64,000 nt of DNA. It comes from Telopea speciosissima. Lineage: Eukaryota > Streptophyta > Magnoliopsida > Proteales > Proteaceae. The notes beneath the pieces are model-generated. The model did no database searches. It worked only from the letters and a program-made list of their open reading frames with translations, and was not told where the DNA came from. The stretch spans positions 13,095,563 to 13,159,562 of the forward strand of contig NC_057922.1 of assembly GCF_018873765.1 (NCBI RefSeq), given 5' to 3'. A program made the translations under genes and the position numbers. Below, one piece after another: positions 57,425-64,000 of the stretch. The first letter of the stretch is position 1; the number at the start of each line of letters is the position of its first letter.

Positions 57425-57919
57425 AACCTTTCGCTCTTTCTCTCCTATTTTATGCTATACGGTGAAAATATATACCTTATTACCCAATCAATACCTCTCC
57501 GTAGACAATTTAATGGGTCCCACACTCAATCTCTCAAATCCGATTAGTGTAAGAATAATAATATGGGATAATTTCTTATATCTATTTAGATAAGAACGGA
57601 AATTACAAGACAAGTAGGTTTCAAATTTGGTTTACATCCATTACTTTCTATTTTGAAAAGTTTTATTCAATTCTCAATGTTTGTTTCATGTCATGTAAAG
57701 ATTAAAATAAAAGTAAACTTTTAAAATTGAAAGTTTTCTTTTTCTTTTATTCTTTAATGTGGTATGAGTACTAACCAACTTTGGGAATTAAGTAACATTA
57801 TATCTTGTAATTTTCGTTCTTATCTAGTGGATCTAATTTTCCCTAATATCATCTGATTTTCTTCTAAGCCTCGAAGTAGTGGGAGTTTTTTCCTTTCTAA
57901 GTACTAAGTAGGGGAACAT
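57425..57919. other. AT-rich distal promoter region
   Basis: The distal landmark TTTAATGGGTCCCACACTCA lies near 57510. Nothing else is identified. Confidence 0.4.
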
Positions 57920-58056
57920 GGATTTAGGTATCGAGTAACAACTCTCAACACTGAAAGCAGCCTCTTTGCAAAAGCAGAGGTAAGGTTGCGTACATTATGA
58001 CCCTCTCCCGATTCCACAGTGGCGAGAGCCTCGTGCACTACGTCCACTCTTTTTTC
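57920..58056 (+). mobile_element. SINE-like fragment
   Basis: CAGCCTCTTTGCAAAAGCAG with GGTAAGGTTGCGTACATTATG, CGAGAGCCTCGTGCACTACG and a T-rich end match the body of widespread plant tRNA-derived SINEs. The tRNA-like head is too decayed to show A and B boxes. Confidence 0.55.
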
Positions 58057-58851
58057 ATCAACTCTCAACAAAAAAAAAAAAATTAATAAAATATTAGTGT
58101 TATCATAGTTTTTTTTTTTTTGGGTGGAATCAATACAATCAAAAGGTGATTTTTTTAATAAAAAATGTAAAGAGAAGGTTTTTATGCACTATGAAAGTAT
58201 GAAGTTAGGAAAAATCCAGGTGGTCATAAATGTCTCTTTCTTTATTGTATAGAATCGATAATACCCTCATACTGTTCGGTTTAGTTCAATTTTAATTTCA
58301 TGACTAAGTGATTTGTTCGAATCGAACAAATTTTCAATGTGGATGCTAAATTCTATTCCTTTTTAATGTTTGGAAAAAGCTTGTTGTATTATGACCCTAA
58401 AAAATAAGAGTTTTTTTTTGTTGGTGAATATGTAAAAATTGGCCTAATCACTTAAAATAGAGTACAAACCGAGTAAAAAACCAAAAGTAGAACAAATAAA
58501 AATAAAAATCAAAGTAAAAACCGAATCAATTCGGTTCTGATTTGGAAAATAAGCTCATATGATATTTTAAATCGAATCGAAACCAAACTGAAATCAAATC
58601 ATTAACACCTAATTAAAAACTTGGGAGAGAAGTATGGCAATTTTGGGGAGATGTTAATGAGGGTGGGGATGGAGTGAAAAAATTTAATGTGAGGAATGTC
58701 ACTTTTAATTTTGGTGAGAGCCACTCGGCATGATAGTCATGCCACTATGGATTTGAGCAATTGGTCTTTTCAAAGAAAGAGGGGTCATATGTATTAAAAA
58801 AAACCCAAAAAAAGAGGGGCAATAAACAACAGTGTGTGACTTTGTTATATA
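58057..58851. other. AT-rich spacer with shared landmark
   Basis: The TTTTAATTTTGGTGAGAGCC landmark lies near 58705. GAAACCAAACTGAA-type decayed repeats lie at 58480-58610. No gene is present. Confidence 0.4.
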
Positions 58852-58994
58852 TTTATCCCCTCTACTTCCTTGCCAGGCCCAGTTCCTTTAATAATGGGGG
58901 GGTTGGAATGACCATCCTACTCCTGTTCGGATGGGGTCCACCCCCTATTAGAGGAACTGGAGAACTGGGCCGGGCAAGAAACTGGCGGAGGTAA
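58852..58994. mobile_element. MITE family A
   Basis: The left end TTATCCCCTCTACTTCCTTG and the inverted right end TTACCTCCGCCAGTTTCTTG continue with CC..GCCCAGTTC. The interior has CCTATTAGAGGAACTGG. Confidence 0.7.
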
Positions 58995-60270
58995 TTTTCC
59001 GGCTTTGTTGGACCTCCTACCTTAGATAGAGAATCGGACAGATGTCTACTTAGAGGTCATACAAAATTTCTTTCCTTCTAGAGTGGATATTGCCAAGGGT
59101 TGATTCAGGACTTATTCTGGTGGTTTGGCACTTCTCTTTCAAGAGAATGCTCACCAACATAATAATCTATCTCAATTATATGACCCAATTTGTATGTGGC
59201 ATATTTAAATTGAATTAAAATTTTCAAATGATTATTATAATATTATTTTGACATATGGCAATGTGGTATAAGCAGAAATAAATGATGGCGTACATAATAT
59301 ATATATATACTATGTCTAAATTAAAATAAATAATACTTGGTACAAAAATAACCATTATATTTGATGATTATCATGCAATTAGGTGAATTGTGATTTTCAT
59401 TGTTTCGATTAGGAATTGAAGATCTAAATAAAATGAGAAACTACAATTGATAATTGTATTTTAGTATTATAAATCAGCAATATCTCATCCAAAATTCAAC
59501 GATTTTAGATGAGAATTGATCTCTTGTGAAGCTAAGAGGCTAAAGTAGCCTCTCTCAAAACTATAAAAGACCTTTGCCTCACATCATCAAACACCTTTAA
59601 AGTGTGCAAAAGAAACCTCTTTGTGGAGAGAATTTTTGTATAGGTATTGTTAGTTCTTGCCTCTCAACTTGAGCCCATTGTGCTCTCTACCCCAAATCAT
59701 TGGTTCTGCTCCAAAGGTATGTGTTTACCCGTTATCTAGCTTGAATTCTAATCTGAGTTCTTGATCTTGGCAGCAAGGTATGCTACCACTTTTATGATTT
59801 TTGTCCTTTTTTTTGATGATTTTAAGTTATGATTTTGTAATTTAGATGTGGTTTAATTATTCTACGTTAAGGAGGGTAAAGCTTCTGTTAACCAAGGGTA
59901 ACACACAACAGATTGGACAAAACTCATAATAAAAAAAAAAAGAAGATTAATAATAGTGAACAATTTTTCAAACACTTCATAAGAAATTTACAAATCATGC
60001 AACCTAATCCAGAATTTTAAGTCGAATCATAAATTGACAATCCCTTTCATGATGTTCATCCTTACTATTGAAGTGGATTCTATATTGAACATATCTTATA
60101 TTCAAAGGTAAATGTAGTGAGCCCAGTGCAATTGTATATAATCCATGGGTATCAACTACTAATACACCAAAACTCATATTACTGAATTGAAATAGGGAAA
60201 AGTCCTCTTAGGTCTGGTGATCAGCTCCGATGTACAATTGAGAATCTTATTCATATACAATTGATAGTTA
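58995..60270. other. Spacer shared with spacers 0-1 and 3-4
   Basis: 59240-59400 aligns with 5690-5890, and 59955-60290 with 49415-49760. The landmark GAGGTCATACAAAATTTCTTTCC is at 59050. No gene is present. Confidence 0.45.
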
Positions 60271-60420
60271 TTAAAGATAAACGGTTCAAGTTGAATCTTT
60301 TCACCCACGTTATCAACATGTTCCCAAAATATATTTATGTACCAAATCTTTAGTCAAGGGTTTTGAAAGATTATCCCACAAGTCAATCATAGGGATCTGA
60401 ACATGTGGAATTCACATTGA
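60271..60420 (-). mobile_element. Ty1-Copia pol relic (copy behind gene 5), split
   Basis: TTTTCACCCACGTTATCAACATG and TAGTCAAGGGTTTTGAAAGATTATCCCACAAGTCA-like strings match the relic behind gene 4. Its continuation is at 61040-61130, separated by a later insertion. Confidence 0.5.
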
Positions 60421-60432
60421 ATTATCCATATC

Positions 60433-61003
60433 TGCATCCAATAGCGCTTTGGACTGATTCAGATAGTTTTTGAAACCCAAATTTTAGAATATAGATTCCA
60501 TTAAAGAGATATACAAACACAAATTGAATACAGATTTTTGACTATTCATTTACATCCCAAATGGAACTGTAGAGTGGAAGTCATGAATTTAGAAAGAGTG
60601 ACGTGGCAATCTCACCATCTAAGGAGAAATGTAGAAGCCAAATTCGAAAAGACGAAAAGGTGAAGGGTTGTAATTATAACCCAACTAAGGTTGATATTGA
60701 AATGTCATCTAAAATTACATAGATGTCCTCATAAATATTTTTTTCATCTAATTTCATGTTTAACTACTTGTTCTGTACCATGAATTGATAAATTGTAAAA
60801 TATTATTTAATCATACTTTTATAATCCGACCTAACCGGAATGGATAATATAGATTATGCAATTAAAATATTTGTACATGCATCCAATTAGCATTCGAACA
60901 AATTTAGATAGTTTTGGCAAACCAATTTTTCAAAAACAGATTTCCCTAAACAAATACGAACAAGAATTGAATATGGATTTTCAACTAATCCATTTACATT
61001 CCT
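60433..61003. repeat. Pair of ~125-bp direct repeats about 450 bp apart
   Basis: Copy 1 (60433-60553) and copy 2 (60880-61003) share GCATCCAAT, TTTAGATAGTTTT/TTCAGATAGTTTT, ATTGAATA..GATTTT and CATTTACAT. They sit in an insertion that splits the Copia relic. No clear TG/CA ends, so a TRIM-like element is only a possibility. Confidence 0.5.
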
Positions 61004-61129
61004 TGACAACTTTTGGTATCTATATAATCCCATTGAGTACGCCTTAGTAAAATAATACTTCTACTCCACGTTTATCCTATGTTGAGCTCTTGGCTACTTC
61101 ACCTTGTGGAAAAGCTCCCTTATTGTCAC

Positions 61130-61423
61130 TACATAACAATATGTTGCTTCACTAACTTATGAACGACTACAGTTCAATTAAGAACTTTCTCAATCGAATG
61201 CCAGCTTTAGTTTCTTCTCCAGCCGACAGAAATTTTGCTCTCAACAACAGTTAGAAATAAGACCTCTCTTTCCTCTGAACTCAAAATATCAAGAATGAAA
61301 ACAGAGACTGATATGAAATAGGTCCACAGACATTCTTCTCTATCTAGGAAAGGTTACAGCAATCAGGCCTTCATTCTCTTCTCTGGAAATATGACCCGAG
61401 CACTTCTCTCTTCTGATCTTTAC
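61130..61423. other. 3' flank of gene 5
   Basis: A diverged form of the conserved array 3' flank (AGTTAGAAATAAGACCTCTC, CAGCAATCAGGCCTTC). Confidence 0.45.
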
Positions 61424-64000
61424 TTAAACGGTATAGTGCTGTTGAATTGTATCAATATCAAGGCCCTTCAACTTCACCACCGACTCAACGTGACCCTTGA
61501 GTGTGTGGAGTTCACGTAGCCTAGCAACCTCAGCTCGTCTCTTGGCTTGCTCAGCAATCTCAGAGAGTTCACTGTAGGTGCTCTTCTCAGCAAAGAGGTT
61601 GGAGGTTTCTGGAGGTTGAAGCCCGTGCAGTGTCCTCTGAGCAAGAGCCCATTGTGCTTCTCTTTCCCCTTTGCCGTAATCCTTCTTCGTGGTGAAGGCA
61701 GTCTGTTGTTCAAGAAGAGGGCAAAACAATTAATCAAATGAAAAAGCTCACCAAAATGGGAAAAAATCATAAAGATAAGTGAAATGTTCCTCCAAGCAGC
61801 TAATTTGGAAAGGAGGAATCTCCAAGCGGACACCTAACTATGCCATGTGGATGAGTTATATGACAATTTTGATTGCTTGATATTCAAAGAGTGGTATTAG
61901 TTGGCCATGTGTCAAATTTCAGAACCTAATTCAATCAAATAAATACCTTCCCAATAATTGGGAAGGTATTACAGCTGAACTGTGAGGTATAAGATATTTA
62001 GGTCCCCACTTGGAGATTCCTTTCCAAGCTGCCCACTTAAGGAATCCTCTCCAGAAAGATAAGTATATACCTTGCTCTCAAACAAGTTAACCCAGGCCCT
62101 TCCACTGAGGACATAACGGATTGCAAACTTGATGAAGTCGAGTGGGACATAGAAAATGACACTGTAAAGCCAGATCACTCCAGCCCAACCCCAGCCGCAA
62201 CCCTTAATGAATGCAAAACCCCAGTTGGCGTAGACAGCTATCAGAGTTGCCACCTGAGAACATCAGATTGGTTTAGTATAAAGCAGATCAAAAACATCTT
62301 TCCATTGCCAAGTTGTAAGATTGGATTTAGCCAACAGTTCCCACGAATAAGAAAAAGCTTATGAGAATGGCTCTTACCAGCTGAGCAACTATAAAAGCGC
62401 TCACTAAGAGCAATCCAGGGCGTTCAACGTAGGACCAGCTACGAGAACGAGTGACAAAAATGAGGGCCTGGCTAATAATACTGACTTGTAGATACAAGGC
62501 CGCCATCATTTCATCATTTTGATCACTTAATTTTCTAACACCGAATTTATCCTGCATTATCAAGAACAGTAAGAGATATAAGCTCTAAAGGAATACACAT
62601 GGGAAAGAAATTGGTTCAGAAATCTGCAGACAAAGCAGAATTGAACTTCTTACCTCAAAGAAAGTTGTTCGGCTCATCAACCAGAAAAATAACACAGTCA
62701 TCAATGCCAAGTACGTTCCAAGCACAACTCCAGTAGCAAATATTTCCTTCAATTTCCAACTGTCAGGCATTGGAGATGGTGTAACCCGATCCTTTGAGAT
62801 TGTCATGATTGTACCTAACGATAAAATAGAAAAACCCATCAGCTTCACAATTAGAAAGATGAAAGATTGCTGAGCGACCAAGGAGACTGTTAAAGTATTT
62901 TTCAAACTTTGCTTGATAAAATCTCACCATCATTAAGAATGGCAATGATCAAAACCATGAAGGGAGAGAAGTCAAACTTCCAGATCAAAGCAATAAGCAA
63001 GAAACCCAACTACACAAACAGAAGCAAGAGAAACAGTTCAATTAGTAACCAACCATAGAAATACCGACTCCGAAAACCATTGGTCTCAATTTAATAAACT
63101 TACCACAATACGAATAGTGATTGAAACTGCATAAATCTGCAAAGATTAAAAACAATTGAATCAGCCTCTGTTAGGTAAGAGAAATTGATGCATGGAAAAA
63201 GTAAAGAAGATGACAAAAACCAACTGTGTAGTTCTTCATCCTTTGGAAAATTGCTCTGCTTGTTAGCACAGCACTAATAATAACACTCAGCCCAGGTTCA
63301 GTTAGGACAATGTCAGAAGCACTTCTAGCAGCGTCAGTAGCATCAGCAACAGCAATACCAATATCTGCCTTTTTCAAAGCTGGGGCATCATTAACACCAT
63401 CTCCAGTCATACCACAAATATGCTTCTTCTCCTGCAACTTCTTCACAATTTCGTATTTGTGCTCTACAAAAAAAGGTTGAAGAGGTGTTGGAGCCAATTT
63501 TTATGATCAATCTGGAGAAAGAAAAGACCAACAGTCCCAGGTAGTAGGTATGCATTAAGGAACCAACCTGGAAATACCCCTGCAAAACCATCAGCTTTCT
63601 CAATCAACTCATCTATGGGAAGGGAGGCAATACTTTGATCCTTGTGGTCACCAAGCAGTGAAGAGGAAGGATACATGTTACTTCCCATTCCAAGCCTCCT
63701 CCCAGTCTCCTTTGCAATAGCAAGTTGATCGCCTGGAGATTGAAATAATAATATAATGAAAACCAGCCATGCCATGTATTAAGGGATTAAATGATAATTA
63801 CAGGAAAAGGAAGATCCAACTTACCAGTAATCATCTTAACATTCACACCAAGGTGAAGAGCCCTGCGGATAGTTTCTGCACTGTCATGCCTAGGAGGATC
63901 AAAGAGTGCCAACAAACCAACAAACTGCCATGGGCTCCCTGGACTCTCCTTGCTTTTCTCTGGCACTTCCTGTGAATAAATAACAACACAAAAACAATGA
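61424..64000 (-). CDS. PMA: Gene 5: plasma-membrane H+-ATPase, exons 6-14 (partial at right edge)
   Basis: C-terminal half of a proton pump; the first five exons lie beyond 64000. Exons: 63825-63969, 63568-63732, 63225-63463, 63104-63136, 62928-63009, 62654-62814, 62378-62551, 62071-62253, 61424-61702. GDGVNDAP, the M5 arginine (SITIRIV) and ILNDG of M6 are intact, and the protein ends HYTV with the 14-3-3 threonine. It is the most diverged member: [20 protein letters not shown] differs from the [16 protein letters not shown] of genes 1-3, exon 13 is one codon longer (183 bases), and M6 has IWKFDF where genes 1-4 have IWQFDF. The introns diverge too, but the exon layout is the same. Its closer match to the plant consensus suggests it resembles the founder. 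Confidence 0.88.

Noticed and set aside
57920..58056. tRNA gene
   Set aside because: No cloverleaf or clear A/B boxes; the sequence fits a SINE body.

Overview
The window is nuclear DNA of a flowering plant (species not determinable from sequence alone). The evidence is intron-rich genes with GT/AG borders, plant-type plasma-membrane proton pumps, AT-rich spacers and many plant transposon remnants (LINE, Copia and other LTR, MULE, hAT-like, RTE and MITE types). I see no bacterial, viral or organellar genes.

The backbone is a head-to-tail tandem array of plasma-membrane H+-ATPase (P-type, P3A) genes, all on the minus strand. I number them left to right. Gene 0 has only its first exon here (184-231). 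Gene 1 is 7844-13334, gene 2 is 20814-26219, gene 3 is 34621-40221 and gene 4 is 51078-56961. Gene 5 (from 61424) runs off the right edge, so only exons 6-14 are present. Genes 1-4 share one 14-exon structure, and every exon could be placed with consistent phase and no internal stop. Genes 3 and 4 encode intact 950-residue pumps ending in the regulatory Tyr-Thr-Val. Gene 5 also ends in Tyr-Thr-Val. Genes 1 and 2 share a net 13-base loss in the last exon that shifts the frame and ends the protein at residue 931, so they lack the 14-3-3 binding tail.

Each 5' region follows one plan. It has a TATA-like box about 200 bases before the start codon (120-200 depending on the copy), a short upstream ORF in the leader, an ACGT doublet 300-450 bases upstream, and two copies of a TTAGTCAACGTGGCATG-like element further out. 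This suggests common but individually decaying regulation.

Spacers of 4.5-10.9 kb separate the genes and preserve the same ancestral landmarks, so the duplicated unit was a gene plus its spacer. Genes 1 and 2 with the spacers to their right (about 7.6-20.7 kb and 20.7-34.5 kb) are the most alike pair. Comparing those spacers gives filled/empty site pairs that date transposon insertions: a hAT-like element, a MITE and a poly(A)-tailed insert in the left spacer; a truncated LINE, a 1.4-kb solo LTR and a 253-bp solo LTR in the right one. The 3-4 spacer holds a 1.7-kb solo LTR, a composite LINE relic, a Pack-MULE carrying leucine-rich-repeat sequence with a perfect 9-bp target duplication, and a 330-bp tandem duplication.

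Gene 2 is a mosaic: its 5' half and last exon match gene 1, while its exon 8-13 region matches gene 3. This points to gene conversion within the array. No wholly new system is evident. The most notable points are the shared loss of the 14-3-3 tail, the mosaic gene, the GC-AG intron in gene 3, the conserved leader uORFs and the Pack-MULE.
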